Source: Pseudomonas chlororaphis (lineage in GTDB: Bacteria; Pseudomonadota; Gammaproteobacteria; Pseudomonadales; Pseudomonadaceae). From it: a stretch of DNA of 64,000 nucleotides. Every line of letters starts with the position of its first letter. Position 1 is the first letter of the stretch. A program made the translations under genes and the position numbers. The notes beneath the pieces are model-generated. The model saw only the letters and a list, made by a program, of their open reading frames with translations. It was not told where the DNA came from and searched no databases. Below are positions 1-8,480 of this stretch, one piece after another. The DNA lies in contig NZ_JSFK01000002.1 in assembly GCF_000783395.1 (NCBI RefSeq), forward strand, positions 186,001-250,000, given 5' to 3'.

Positions 1-180
1 CAACTGAGCGACAGCCTCAAAGCCTTCATCACCCCGGACACCGATCTCACTGCCATTCGGCGGCAGGCGTTCAAGGAAGGCATGCGCAGCTTGCGTTTGT
101 CCGGTGCGCAAAAAGTCGCTGCGGGGCTGACGACTGTTGAGGAAGTGCTACGGGTGACGCCGCAGAGCGAGCAGAAATAA
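1..180 (+). CDS. GspE/PulE-type secretion ATPase, C-terminal end (partial)
   Basis: The first 59 codons are open in frame 1 and end at a TAA. The peptide reads like the extreme C-terminus of a type II secretion or type IV pilus hexameric ATPase: the segments REGMRSLR-like (here KEGMRSLRLSGAQKVAAG) followed by LTTVEEVLRVT are typical of GspE/PulE/PilB tails. The nucleotide-binding domain lies outside the window, so the exact system (type II secretion or pilus) cannot be decided. The gene runs in the same direction as the DUF2388 gene 70 bases downstream. Confidence 0.75.
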   Translation, partial: QLSDSLKAFITPDTDLTAIRRQAFKEGMRSLRLSGAQKVAAGLTTVEEVLRVTPQSEQK

Positions 181-249
181 GCCGCCACGGAACCGGATCG
201 GGGAAATGGCGATCCAACGCCTCAGTTAACCCCCAGGAGTCATCTCATC

Positions 250-567
250 ATGCGTCTCAAACTTGCTGTCGCCACTCTGGCCTTGCTGTCCCTTCCCGTT
301 GGTTCGGCCATGGCGGACAGCTTTTGGCGTAACGTCATCTCGTCCGGTGCCACCACCGGTTCGACCTACCTGACCTTCAAGGATCACAAGCTGATCATCG
401 CCGCACAGGACGATGCCGGCAGCTTCGTTGCCAGTGACGGCGGCATTCGCGGGCCGTATCTGGAAGCGGCGATGCAGAAAGTCCGCGCTGATAATCCGGG
501 CCTGCAAGCGACCGATATGGAATTGGCGAATGCGATCCTGGCGAAGAACGCCGTGGCTTCCGAGTAA
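250..567 (+). CDS. DUF2388 family secreted protein
   Basis: A 105-residue protein with an N-terminal Sec signal peptide (hydrophobic stretch residues 4-20, cleavage likely after SAMA). The mature part carries the SFWRNVISSGATTGSTYLTF opening and the DDAGSFVASDGGIRGPYLE segment that define DUF2388, a small family of periplasmic or secreted Pseudomonas proteins often present in several copies per genome. The family has no known function. The ATG follows an AGGAG at about 236-240. The gene is closed by a strong intrinsic terminator, so it is probably a single-gene or terminal unit. Confidence 0.85.
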   Translation: MRLKLAVATLALLSLPVGSAMADSFWRNVISSGATTGSTYLTFKDHKLIIAAQDDAGSFVASDGGIRGPYLEAAMQKVRADNPGLQATDMELANAILAKNAVASE

Positions 568-568
568 C

Positions 569-601
569 AAAAAATGCCGCTCAAATGAGCGGCATTTTTT
601 T
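569..601 (+). terminator. Intrinsic terminator after the DUF2388 gene
   Basis: Perfect 10-bp stem (AATGCCGCTC at 573-582 and its complement at 587-596) with an AAAT loop, followed by a T run. It lies directly after the DUF2388 stop. A-rich flanks could make it weakly bidirectional. Confidence 0.85.
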
Positions 602-628
602 GCCCGGATTTCAGACCCACCCCATAAC

Positions 629-722
629 CCTGTGGGAGCGAGCCTGCTCGCGAAAGCAATCTTTCACTCAACATTTTCGGTGACTGAATCAGCGCTTTCG
701 CGAGCAGGCTCGCTCCCACAGG
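629..722. repeat. REPIN: two REP sequences in inverted orientation (GAGCGAGCCTGCTCGC type)
   Basis: TGTGGGAGCGAGCCTGCTCG at 631-650 is matched by its inverted copy ending near 722, with about 45 bases between. Each arm also contains its own small palindrome (CGAGCCTGCTCG). This is the classic fluorescens-group REP pair and recurs at 59067 and 63784; a solo, diverged copy is at 8430. Confidence 0.88.
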
Positions 723-744
723 GGAAGGTGTGCTTGCCGGGAAA

Positions 745-3618
745 TCAGCGGTAATCATCCACCGGGACGCAGGCGCAGAACAGATTGCGATCGCCGTAAA
801 CGTTATCCACCCGATTCACCGCCGGCCAATACTTGTGCGCCTTCGTGTGCGCATCCGGGGTAATTCCTTGCTCGATGCTGTACGGCCGCTCCCAGACTCC
901 GGTGACATCCGCCAAGGTATGTGGTGCCCGCTTCAGCGGATTGTCCTCGGCCGGCCAGTTGCCGTTCTGCACCTCAGTGATTTCCGCGCGAATGCTCAAC
1001 ATTGCACCAATAAATCGGTCCAGCTCCGCTTTGGATTCACTCTCGGTCGGCTCGACCATCAAGGTCCCCGGCACCGGGAAGGACATGGTCGGCGCATGGA
1101 AACCGTAATCCATCAGACGCTTGGCAACGTCCTCTTCGCTGATACCGGTCAGCGCCTTCAATGGCCGCAGATCAAGAATGCATTCGTGAGCCACGCGCCC
1201 GTTGCGCCCGGTATACAACACCGGGAACGCGCCGGATAAATGCTGCGCCAGGTAATTCGCCGCCAGAATCGCCACCTCGCTGGCATCGGCCAATTGCGGC
1301 CCCATCATGGCGATGTACATCCAGCTGATCGGCAATATGCTTGCGCTGCCCCATGGCGCCGCGCTGACGGCGCCGTTCTGCGCCAACGGCCCATCGATTG
1401 GCACCACCGGATGATTGGCGACGAACGGCGCCAGGTGCGCGCGAATGCCGATCGGCCCCATGCCCGGGCCGCCACCGCCGTGGGGGATGCAGAAGGTCTT
1501 GTGCAAATTCATGTGCGACACGTCGGCGCCGATGTCCGCCGGCCGCGCCAGCCCGACCTGCGCATTGAGGTTGGCGCCGTCCATGTACACCTGCCCGCCG
1601 TGTTTGTGGATAACTTCGCAGATATCGCTGATGCCTTCCTCATACACACCGTGAGTCGAGGGATAGGTTGCCATCAGGCACGACAACTTATCCCCAGCCG
1701 CGGCGGCTTTCGCTTGCAGATCTTCAAGATCGACATTGCCGGCCTCGTCGCAATCGACGATCACCACGCGCATTCCGGCCATCTGCGCCGAAGCCGGGTT
1801 GGTGCCATGGGCCGAGGACGGAATCAGGCAGATATCCCGCGCGCCCTGCTGACGGCTCTCGTGATATTTACGAATCGCCAGCAGCCCGGCGTATTCACCC
1901 TGCGCGCCCGAGTTGGGCTGCATGCAGATCGCATCGAACCCCGTAATTGCGCACAACCAGCGCTCCAGCTCTTCGATCATCAGCGCGTAACCGACCGCCT
2001 GCTCTCTCGGTACGAACGGATGCAGATTGGCGAATTGCGGCCAGGTGATCGGAATCATTTCGCTGGTGGCGTTGAGTTTCATGGTGCAGGAGCCCAGCGG
2101 GATCATCGACTGGTTGAGCGCCAGATCCTTGTTCTCCAGTTGTTTGAGATAGCGCAGCATCTCGGTTTCGCTGTGGTGGGCGTTGAACACCGGATGGCGC
2201 AGATACGGGGTTTTGCGCTGGAGGTTGTCGGGAATGCCCGAGCTCAGGTCTTCGGCGTCAAGTTCATCGACATTCAACCCATGATCGGCACCCAGCAATA
2301 CATCGAACAGCTTAGCCACGGTGCTTTCATCGGATGTCTCATCAAGACTCAGCCCCACACGGCCGCGGCCAAGAATTCGCAAGTTGATCTGCCCAGCCTG
2401 AGCGCTTTCGATAATCGCGGTTTGCGTACCGCCGACGTCCAGCGTCAGCGTGTCGAAGAACTGCGCATTGGCCCGAGTGATGCCCTTGCGCTCAAGCCCG
2501 GTCGCCAAAATGCAGGTCAGCCGATGCACACGCTGGGCGATGCGTTTCAAACCTTCCGGGCCGTGGTAGACCGCGTAGAAACTGGCAATGTTGGCCAACA
2601 GGACTTGTGCGGTGCAGATGTTCGAATTGGCCTTCTCACGGCGAATATGTTGCTCACGGGTTTGCAGGGCCATGCGCAGCGCCACATTTCCCCGAGCATC
2701 CTTCGACACGCCGATGATGCGCCCGGGAATCGCCCGTTTGTATTCCTCGCGGCTGGCAAAGAACGCTGCGTGCGGCCCGCCATAACCCATCGGCACGCCG
2801 AATCGCTGAGACGAACCGAACACCACATCGGCACCCAATTCGCCCGGTGGCGTCAGCAACAGCAGACTCAACAAATCCGTCGCGACACAGGCCAGCGCCT
2901 GTTGCGCATGCAGGTGATCGATCAAGGGCCGCAGATCGTGAATCTCGCCGTGGGTGTCGGGATACTGCAACAACGCACCGAACACCTGATGCTGTTTCAA
3001 GTTATCCACAGCGTCGATGATCAGCTCGAAACCGAAGCCTTCGGCACGGGTCTGCACCACGGAAATGGTTTGCGGGTGGCAGTTCTCATCGACGAAAAAC
3101 AGATTGCTCCTCGACTTTGCGACGCGCTTGGCCAGCGCCATGGCTTCCGCCGCTGCCGTGGCTTCATCGAGCAGCGATGCGTTGGCCAGTTCGAGGCCGG
3201 TGAGGTCGATGGTCAATTGCTGAAAATTCAGCAGCGCTTCGAGCCGGCCTTGAGCAATCTCCGGTTGATAGGGCGTGTACGCGGTGTACCAGCCGGGATT
3301 TTCCAGCACGTTGCGCAGGATGACGGTCGGCGTGAGGGTGCCGTGGTAGCCCATACCGATCAGGCTCGTCCAGACCTGATTCTGCTCGGCGTAACCGCGT
3401 AATTTCGCCAGCGCTGCTTGCTCATCCAGCGCGGGGGGCAAATCGAGCGCGCGGTTGAAGCGAATGCCCGGCGGCACGGTCTGTTCGATCAGTTCGACGC
3501 GGCTGCCAAGGCCAAGGCTGTCGAGCATCGCTTGTTGCTCGGCGGCGTCGGGACCGAGGTGACGGCGCAAGAAGGCATCGGGATCGCGTAACTGGCTCAG
3601 GGACGGCAACTGGGACAT
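745..3618 (-). CDS. gcvP: Glycine dehydrogenase (aminomethyl-transferring), P protein of the glycine cleavage system
   Basis: A 957-residue cytosolic PLP enzyme, the usual full length. It decarboxylates glycine and passes the aminomethyl group to lipoyl-GcvH. The N-terminal half has the RRHLGPD opening and the [10 protein letters not shown] segment; the C-terminal half has the [17 protein letters not shown] motif containing the PLP-binding lysine (near residue 706), preceded by the [10 protein letters not shown] signature. gcvT and gcvH lie upstream on the same strand, but an intrinsic terminator separates gcvH from this gene, so it may have its own promoter in the 3619-3735 gap or depend on readthrough. 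Many Pseudomonas carry a second gcv cluster elsewhere; this copy looks intact. Confidence 0.98.
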   Translation of the reverse strand: MSQLPSLSQLRDPDAFLRRHLGPDAAEQQAMLDSLGLGSRVELIEQTVPPGIRFNRALDLPPALDEQAALAKLRGYAEQNQVWTSLIGMGYHGTLTPTVILRNVLENPGWYTAYTPYQPEIAQGRLEALLNFQQLTIDLTGLELANASLLDEATAAAEAMALAKRVAKSRSNLFFVDENCHPQTISVVQTRAEGFGFELIIDAVDNLKQHQVFGALLQYPDTHGEIHDLRPLIDHLHAQQALACVATDLLSLLLLTPPGELGADVVFGSSQRFGVPMGYGGPHAAFFASREEYKRAIPGRIIGVSKDARGNVALRMALQTREQHIRREKANSNICTAQVLLANIASFYAVYHGPEGLKRIAQRVHRLTCILATGLERKGITRANAQFFDTLTLDVGGTQTAIIESAQAGQINLRILGRGRVGLSLDETSDESTVAKLFDVLLGADHGLNVDELDAEDLSSGIPDNLQRKTPYLRHPVFNAHHSETEMLRYLKQLENKDLALNQSMIPLGSCTMKLNATSEMIPITWPQFANLHPFVPREQAVGYALMIEELERWLCAITGFDAICMQPNSGAQGEYAGLLAIRKYHESRQQGARDICLIPSSAHGTNPASAQMAGMRVVIVDCDEAGNVDLEDLQAKAAAAGDKLSCLMATYPSTHGVYEEGISDICEVIHKHGGQVYMDGANLNAQVGLARPADIGADVSHMNLHKTFCIPHGGGGPGMGPIGIRAHLAPFVANHPVVPIDGPLAQNGAVSAAPWGSASILPISWMYIAMMGPQLADASEVAILAANYLAQHLSGAFPVLYTGRNGRVAHECILDLRPLKALTGISEEDVAKRLMDYGFHAPTMSFPVPGTLMVEPTESESKAELDRFIGAMLSIRAEITEVQNGNWPAEDNPLKRAPHTLADVTGVWERPYSIEQGITPDAHTKAHKYWPAVNRVDNVYGDRNLFCACVPVDDYR

Positions 3619-3700
3619 GACGGGCTCTCTCTTGGCTGGCGCTCGGCGTCAATGCAACACGGTCAAACCAGCATAGCAGCCCACATCGCCACCAATTTTC

Positions 3701-3722
3701 AGAGCGACCGCTCCCACAGGGG
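3701..3722. repeat. Degenerate solo REP arm
   Basis: AGAGCGACCGCTCCCACAGG between gcvP and the gcvH terminator matches one arm of the CGAGC-type REP with the central bases changed. There is no partner arm nearby, so it is probably a decayed copy. Confidence 0.5.
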
Positions 3723-3735
3723 AAAATCATCGTGC

Positions 3736-3764
3736 ATGAAAAAGCCCCGACGAGTCGGGGCTTT
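3736..3764 (-). terminator. Intrinsic terminator between gcvH and gcvP
   Basis: AAAGCCCCGA (3741-3750) pairs with TCGGGGCTTT (3755-3764) around a CGAG loop. On the minus strand the stem is followed by T residues, and it lies 17 bases after the gcvH stop. It should end most gcvT-gcvH transcripts before gcvP. Confidence 0.8.
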
Positions 3765-3780
3765 GGGAATTGCTTAACGC

Positions 3781-4164
3781 TTACTCGCCGATAGCAGCCT
3801 TGTACGCTGCAGCATCCAGCAGCTTGTCCAGCTCAGCCTTGTCGGCTGGCTTGAGCTTGAAGATCCACGCACCGTACGGGTCGGAGTTCAGCAGTTCCGG
3901 CGAGCCGCCCAGCTCTTCGTTGATTGCGATCACTTCACCGCTGATCGGCGAATAGATGTCGGAAGCAGCTTTCACCGATTCAACGACGCCAGCCTGATCT
4001 TCAGCGGCGAACACCTTGCCCACTTCAGTCAGCTCGACGAACACCACATCGCCCAGCGCTTCCTGCGCGTGATCACTGATGCCCACGGTGACGGTGCCGT
4101 CAGCTTCCAGACGTGCCCATTCATGACTTTCGGCAAAACGCAGTTCAGCGGGGATATTGCTCAT
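3781..4164 (-). CDS. gcvH: Glycine cleavage system H protein
   Basis: A 127-residue lipoyl carrier that shuttles the aminomethyl group between GcvP, GcvT and lipoamide dehydrogenase. The lipoyl lysine is in the motif [11 protein letters not shown], and the ESHEWARLE and [13 protein letters not shown] segments are standard for the family. I chose the ATG before SNIPAELRF because a GAGGA lies about 10 bases upstream and it gives the family length; a longer reading frame starting at 4197 adds 11 residues unlike any H protein. It lies 48 bases after gcvT and ends at a terminator. Confidence 0.97.
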   Translation of the reverse strand: MSNIPAELRFAESHEWARLEADGTVTVGISDHAQEALGDVVFVELTEVGKVFAAEDQAGVVESVKAASDIYSPISGEVIAINEELGGSPELLNSDPYGAWIFKLKPADKAELDKLLDAAAYKAAIGE

Positions 4165-4212
4165 CTTCGGTGTCCTCGGAATTGGTTCAGCGGTCATGCC
4201 CGCCGGAAAAGG

Positions 4213-5295
4213 TTAGATCAAAGTTTTGCCATGGCGTACGAACGTCGGTTTGACCACCCGTACCGGGTACCACTTGCCACGGATTTCCACTTCGGCGCGG
4301 TCGGCGGTGGCCATCGGAACACGCGCCAGGGCAATCGATTTGCTTAGCGTAGGAGAGAAACTACCACTGGTGATCTCCCCTTCGCCAACATCGGCGATAC
4401 GAACCACCTGATGAGCGCGCAAAACACCGCGCTCTTCCAGCACCAGACCGACCAGTTTGTGCGCAACACCAGCAGCTTTTTCCGCCTCCAAAGCAGCGCG
4501 ACCGATGAACTGGCGCGTGGCCGGCTCCCAGGCGATGCTCCAGGCCATGTTCGACGCCAGCGGCGAAACATCCTGATGAATGTCCTGACCGTAAAGGTTC
4601 ATCCCGGCTTCAACGCGCAGAGTGTCGCGGGCACCGAGGCCGATCGGGGAAATGCCGGCGCCAACCAGATCGTTGAAGAACCCCGGCGCCTGGCTGGCCG
4701 GCAGGCAGATTTCCAGGCCATCTTCACCGGTATAACCGGTACGCGCGATGAACCAGTCGCCGTCGGTATAGCCTTCAAAGGGTTTGAGGTGCTGGATCAG
4801 CGTGGCGCGGGACTGGGTGACCAGTTCGGCAATCTTGTGCCGGGCCTGCGGGCCTTGAATGGCGAGCATCGCCAGTTCCGAGCGCTCGTGCAGTTGCACG
4901 TCGTACTTGCCGAGCTGCGCGTTCATCCAGGCCAGATCCTGATCGCGGGTAGAGGCGTTGAACACCAGGCGATAACAGTCATCGAGACGATAGACGATCA
5001 TGTCGTCGACGATGCCGCCGCGCTCATTGAGCATGGTGCTGTACAACGCACGGCCGGGGCGGTGCAGGCGATCGACATCATTGGCCAGCAAATGCTGCAG
5101 CCAGGCTTTGGCCTGGGGGCCGGTGACATCGATCACGGTCATGTGGGATACATCGAACACCCCGCAATCGCGGCGCACTTCATGGTGCTCCTCGACCTGC
5201 GAGCCGTAATGCAGGGGCATGTCCCAACCGCCAAAATCGACCATCTTCGCGCCGAGGGCGAGATGCAGGTCATACAGAGGCGTACGCTGTCCCAT
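4213..5295 (-). CDS. gcvT: Aminomethyltransferase, T protein of the glycine cleavage system
   Basis: A 360-residue tetrahydrofolate-dependent enzyme that releases ammonia from aminomethyl-GcvH and forms methylene-THF. The N-terminus (TPLYDLHLALGAKMVDFGG) and FDVSHM segment match GcvT, the GLGARDTLRVEAGMNLYG motif is the substrate-binding signature, and a C-terminal beta-barrel domain follows. The start has an AAGGAG 8 bases upstream. It is the first gene of the gcvT-gcvH unit and is preceded by a 156-base leader containing a hairpin. Confidence 0.97.
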   Translation of the reverse strand: MGQRTPLYDLHLALGAKMVDFGGWDMPLHYGSQVEEHHEVRRDCGVFDVSHMTVIDVTGPQAKAWLQHLLANDVDRLHRPGRALYSTMLNERGGIVDDMIVYRLDDCYRLVFNASTRDQDLAWMNAQLGKYDVQLHERSELAMLAIQGPQARHKIAELVTQSRATLIQHLKPFEGYTDGDWFIARTGYTGEDGLEICLPASQAPGFFNDLVGAGISPIGLGARDTLRVEAGMNLYGQDIHQDVSPLASNMAWSIAWEPATRQFIGRAALEAEKAAGVAHKLVGLVLEERGVLRAHQVVRIADVGEGEITSGSFSPTLSKSIALARVPMATADRAEVEIRGKWYPVRVVKPTFVRHGKTLI

Positions 5296-5345
5296 GGGTT
5301 TCTCCTTCCGGGCGTGGCGAAGGTGCGGACAGTCGCTGCACAGCG

Positions 5346-5372
5346 TGAAAGCCTTGTAATAGAGGGCTTTCA
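5346..5372 (-). promoter_or_regulatory. Leader hairpin upstream of gcvT
   Basis: TGAAAGCC at 5346-5353 and its exact complement at 5365-5372 could form an 8-bp stem with an 11-base loop in the gcvT 5' leader. It lacks a T run, so it is not a simple terminator, and I could not fit a glycine riboswitch to this leader. Function unknown. Confidence 0.35.
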
Positions 5373-5422
5373 GCCGGTTTCAGCGAAAAGATCTGTCAGA
5401 CGAACCGCACCGAATGCCGCGC

Positions 5423-5428
5423 ATTGTA
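5423..5428 (-). promoter_or_regulatory. Candidate -10 box for gcvT-gcvH
   Basis: On the minus strand the sequence reads TACAAT, a good sigma-70 -10 match, about 130 bases before the gcvT start. No convincing -35 box is seen. Confidence 0.35.
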
Positions 5429-5451
5429 GCCGCATGATTCAGGACTCACTA

Positions 5452-7068
5452 CTAAGTGTTTCGATGGGCGGAGCGGCGAATCAGGCCGATGACCGGTAAC
5501 AGTCCGACCAGAACCAGGGTCAGCGCTGGTAATGATGCCCGTGCCCATTCGCCTTCGCTGGTCATTTCAAAGATGCGTACGGCCAGCGTGTCCCAGCCAA
5601 ACGGGCGCATCAGCAGGGTCGCGGGCATTTCCTTGAGCACATCGACGAACACCAGCAACGCTGCGCTCAGCGTGCCGGGCAGCAACAATGGCAGATACAC
5701 TTTGAAAAACAGTCGCGGCCCACTGACACCCAGGCTTCGTGCCGCTTCGGGCAAAGATGGCCGTATACGCGCCAGACTGCTTTCCAGCGGGCCGTACGCC
5801 ACCGCAACGAAACGCACCAGATAAGCCATCAGCAATGCCGCCAGACTGCCGAGTAACAACGGCTTGCCGGCGCCACCCAGCCACCCGGAGAGCGGAATCA
5901 CCAGCTCGCGATCCAGATAACTGAACGCCAGCATGATCGACACCGCCAGCACCGAACCCGGCAAGGCGTAGCCAAGATTGGCCAGACCAACGCCGGAGTT
6001 GATCGCCTGCGTGGGTGCCAAGCGCCGGGCAAACGCCAGCAGCAAAGCAACGCTTACGGTAATCAGTGCCGCCATGCCGCCCAGATACAAGGTGTGCAGG
6101 ATCAGCCCGGCGTAGCGTTCATCAAGATCGAACCGACCGCGCTGCCAAAACCAGACAATCAATTGCAGCACCGGAATGACGAAGGCACAGGCGAACACCA
6201 GGCCGCACCAGCTCATTGCCGCGAAGGCCTTGAGCCCGCGCAGGTGATACAGCGCTTTCACCCGCGGGCGTTCGTTACTCGCTCGATTCGCCCCGCGCGC
6301 ACGGCGCTCGCCGTACAGCACCAGCATCACCACCAGCAGCAACAGGCTGGCCAGTTGCGCTGCGCTCGGCAGGCTGAAGAAGCCGTACCAGGTTTTGTAG
6401 ATGGCGGTGGTGAAGGTGTCGAAATTGAACACCGACACTGCGCCGAAATCGGCAAGGGTTTCCATCAGTGCCAGCGCCACGCCCGCACCGATGGCCGGAC
6501 GTGCCATCGGCAATGCCACCCGCCAGAAGGCTTGCCACGGTGACTGGCCGAGTACCCGCGCGGCTTCCATCAGGCCTTTGCCCTGTGCGAGAAACGCGGT
6601 GCGCGCCAGCAGGTAAACGTACGGATAGAAGACCAGCACCAGCACGATAATCACCCCGCCGGTGGAGCGCACCCGTGGCAGGCGCAGACCGGTGCCGAAC
6701 CATTCCCTGAGCAGTGTCTGCACCGGGCCGGCGAAGTCGAGCAGGCCGACGAAAACGAAGGCGAGCACATAAGCCGGGATGGCGAACGGCAGCATCAGTG
6801 CCCAGTCGAGCCAGCGCCGCCCGGGGAATTCGCAGAGGCTGGTGAGCCAGGCGAGACTGACGCCGAGCAGGGTCACGCCGATACCGACGCCGAGTACCAG
6901 TGTAAGGGTGTTGCCGAGCAGGCGTGGCATCTGGGTTTCCCACAGGTGCGACCAGATTTGTTGGTCGATGGTCTGCCAGGACAGCAGCAGAACGCTCAGG
7001 GGCAACAGCACCAGCGCGGCGATGGCGAAGACGATGGGGTACCAGCGGCGTTGGGCGGGGTGGGCCAC
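5452..7068 (-). CDS. Ferric iron ABC transporter permease (FbpB/AfuB-like, fused double permease)
   Basis: A 538-residue inner-membrane protein with about 12 predicted membrane segments. It has two copies of the binding-protein-dependent permease loop: EAARVLGQSPWQAFWRVALP near residue 175 and EAARSLGVSGPRLFFKVYLP near residue 440, so it is a fused dimer of two permease halves as in FbpB/AfuB. The matching periplasmic iron-binding protein is encoded just upstream on the same strand, separated by a long palindromic repeat. No ATPase gene is present here, so the system must borrow one from elsewhere. Confidence 0.9.
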   Translation of the reverse strand: MAHPAQRRWYPIVFAIAALVLLPLSVLLLSWQTIDQQIWSHLWETQMPRLLGNTLTLVLGVGIGVTLLGVSLAWLTSLCEFPGRRWLDWALMLPFAIPAYVLAFVFVGLLDFAGPVQTLLREWFGTGLRLPRVRSTGGVIIVLVLVFYPYVYLLARTAFLAQGKGLMEAARVLGQSPWQAFWRVALPMARPAIGAGVALALMETLADFGAVSVFNFDTFTTAIYKTWYGFFSLPSAAQLASLLLLVVMLVLYGERRARGANRASNERPRVKALYHLRGLKAFAAMSWCGLVFACAFVIPVLQLIVWFWQRGRFDLDERYAGLILHTLYLGGMAALITVSVALLLAFARRLAPTQAINSGVGLANLGYALPGSVLAVSIMLAFSYLDRELVIPLSGWLGGAGKPLLLGSLAALLMAYLVRFVAVAYGPLESSLARIRPSLPEAARSLGVSGPRLFFKVYLPLLLPGTLSAALLVFVDVLKEMPATLLMRPFGWDTLAVRIFEMTSEGEWARASLPALTLVLVGLLPVIGLIRRSAHRNT

Positions 7069-7123
7069 TTTTGGTTCTCTGAGGGATTGGGTGTTCTTGG
7101 ATTGAGTATTTCAGGTTGGGATT

Positions 7124-7279
7124 GCTGCCCTCACCCTAGCCCTCTCCCGGAGGGAGAGGGGACTGACCGCGTAGTTTATGAGAATTACGCCGACCTGAGA
7201 TATCGAGTCGAACTCAGGATTTGAATCCAACATAGATCGGCTCCCTCTCCCTCCGGGAGAGGGCTGGGGTGAGGGCAGC
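7124..7279. repeat. Long palindromic repeat, MITE-like (first copy)
   Basis: About 156 bases bounded by GCTGCCCTCACCC and its complement, with inner arms CCCTCTCCCGGAGGGAGAGG at each side. The core contains GAGTCGAACTCAGG and TTACGCCGACCTG. A homologous element lies in the opposite orientation at 30655-30805 with the same terminal arms and core. It fills the gap between the iron-binding protein gene and its permease, and could fold into a very large hairpin in the transcript. Confidence 0.85.
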
Positions 7280-7311
7280 GATCTAAAGTGAACAGTGTTA
7301 TCGGAAAAGCC

Positions 7312-8316
7312 TCAGTTCCAACCCGCCCGATCCATCATCCGGATCGCCTCGGCCTGACGCTTGCCCGCCACTTCCACCGGCAAGGTATCAGCGATGAACT
7401 TGCCCCACGCCGCCACTTCTTCCGAAGGCGCCACCGCCGGGTTGGCCGGGAATTCCTGGTTCACGTCAGCGAAGATCTTCTGCGCCTCAGGCGTGGTCAT
7501 CCACTCGACCAAAGCCTTGGCCGCTTCCGGGTGCGGCGCATGTTTGGTCAGGCCGATGCCCGACAGGTTCACGTGCACGCCACGATCGGCCTGATTCGGC
7601 CAGAACAGTTTCACCGGCAACTCCGGCTTCTGCTTGTGCAGGCGACCGTAGTAGTAAGTGTTGACGATGCCGACATCGCACTGCCCGGCGTTGATCGCTT
7701 CGAGCACCGCGACGTCATCGGAAAACACGTCGGTGGACAGGTTGTTGACCCAGCCTTTGAGGATCTTCTCGGTCTTCTCGGCACCATGGACTTCGATCAT
7801 GGTCGCGGTCAGCGACTGGTTGTAGACCTTCTTCGCCGTGCGCAGACACAGGCGCCCTTCCCAGTTCTTGTCGGCCAGCGCTTCGTAGGTGGTCAGTTCG
7901 CCCGGCTTCACGCGCTCGGTGGAGTAGGCGATGGTCCGCGCGCGCAGGCTCAGGCCGGTCCAGGCATGAGTCGAAGAGCGATATTGCAGGGGGATGTTGG
8001 CGTCGATGGTTTTCGAGGTGAACGGCTGCAGAATGCCCATCTGCTCGGCTTGCCAGAGGTTGCCGGCATCGACCGTGAGCAACAGGTCGGCGGTAGCGTT
8101 TTCACCTTCGGCCTTGATGCGCTGCATCAGCGGCGCTTCCTTGTCGGTGATGAACTTGATCTTCACCCCGGTCTTGGCGGTGTAGGCATCGAATACCGGT
8201 TTGATCAGCTCATCGATGCGCGACGAGTAAACCACCACCTCATCAGCGGCCTGAGCGGTTGTACTGCCGATCAGGGTCAAGGCCAGTGCGGTCAGAAGAC
8301 GCTTGGGTGCCAACAT
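7312..8316 (-). CDS. Periplasmic ferric iron-binding protein (FbpA-like)
   Basis: A 334-residue extracytoplasmic solute-binding protein. A signal peptide covers residues 1-23 (cleavage after AQA), and the mature protein opens with [13 protein letters not shown], typical of the FbpA/AfuA/thiamine-binding family. The [13 protein letters not shown] motif near residue 215 contains the paired tyrosines that coordinate Fe(III) in FbpA. It should deliver ferric iron to the permease encoded downstream. An alternative substrate such as a phosphorylated compound is possible, but the tyrosine pair argues for iron. Confidence 0.92.
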   Translation of the reverse strand: MLAPKRLLTALALTLIGSTTAQAADEVVVYSSRIDELIKPVFDAYTAKTGVKIKFITDKEAPLMQRIKAEGENATADLLLTVDAGNLWQAEQMGILQPFTSKTIDANIPLQYRSSTHAWTGLSLRARTIAYSTERVKPGELTTYEALADKNWEGRLCLRTAKKVYNQSLTATMIEVHGAEKTEKILKGWVNNLSTDVFSDDVAVLEAINAGQCDVGIVNTYYYGRLHKQKPELPVKLFWPNQADRGVHVNLSGIGLTKHAPHPEAAKALVEWMTTPEAQKIFADVNQEFPANPAVAPSEEVAAWGKFIADTLPVEVAGKRQAEAIRMMDRAGWN

Positions 8317-8348
8317 GGGAGTGGTCTCTCGGTCGGGAAATGTGGGCC

Positions 8349-8369
8349 AAATGATAAGGACTCACATTT
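8349..8369. promoter_or_regulatory. Weak Fur-like palindrome upstream of the iron-binding protein gene
   Basis: AAATG at 8349-8353 mirrors CATTT at 8365-8369, with ATGATAAGG between. This resembles a degenerate Fur box 33 bases before the iron-binding protein start, but only about half of the 19-bp consensus positions agree. Confidence 0.25.
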
Positions 8370-8429
8370 ACCACCTCAATCGAACTCTTTTTGAAGGAGT
8401 TACCAGATGTTGCATGATTGACCGCCACC

Positions 8430-8460
8430 CCTGTAGGAGTGAGCCTGCTCGCGATGAGGC
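8430..8460. repeat. Solo REP arm
   Basis: CCTGTAGGAGTGAGCCTGCTCGC-type arm without an inverted partner, next to the end of ubiI. Two changes from the common arm (TAGGAGTGAG for GGGAGCGAG). Confidence 0.65.
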
Positions 8461-8480
8461 CATCAGCAGCAACGAAAAGA

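Noticed and set aside
1240..3402. A 720-codon plus-strand frame antisense to gcvP
   Set aside because: It lies wholly inside a fully conserved gcvP and encodes low-complexity Arg/Gln/His sequence with no family motif.
5296..5451. A glycine riboswitch before gcvT
   Set aside because: The leader is short and I could not place the conserved riboswitch core; only an 8-bp hairpin is seen.
8349..8369. A confident Fur box before the iron-binding protein gene
   Set aside because: About half the consensus positions fail, so it is kept only as a weak candidate.
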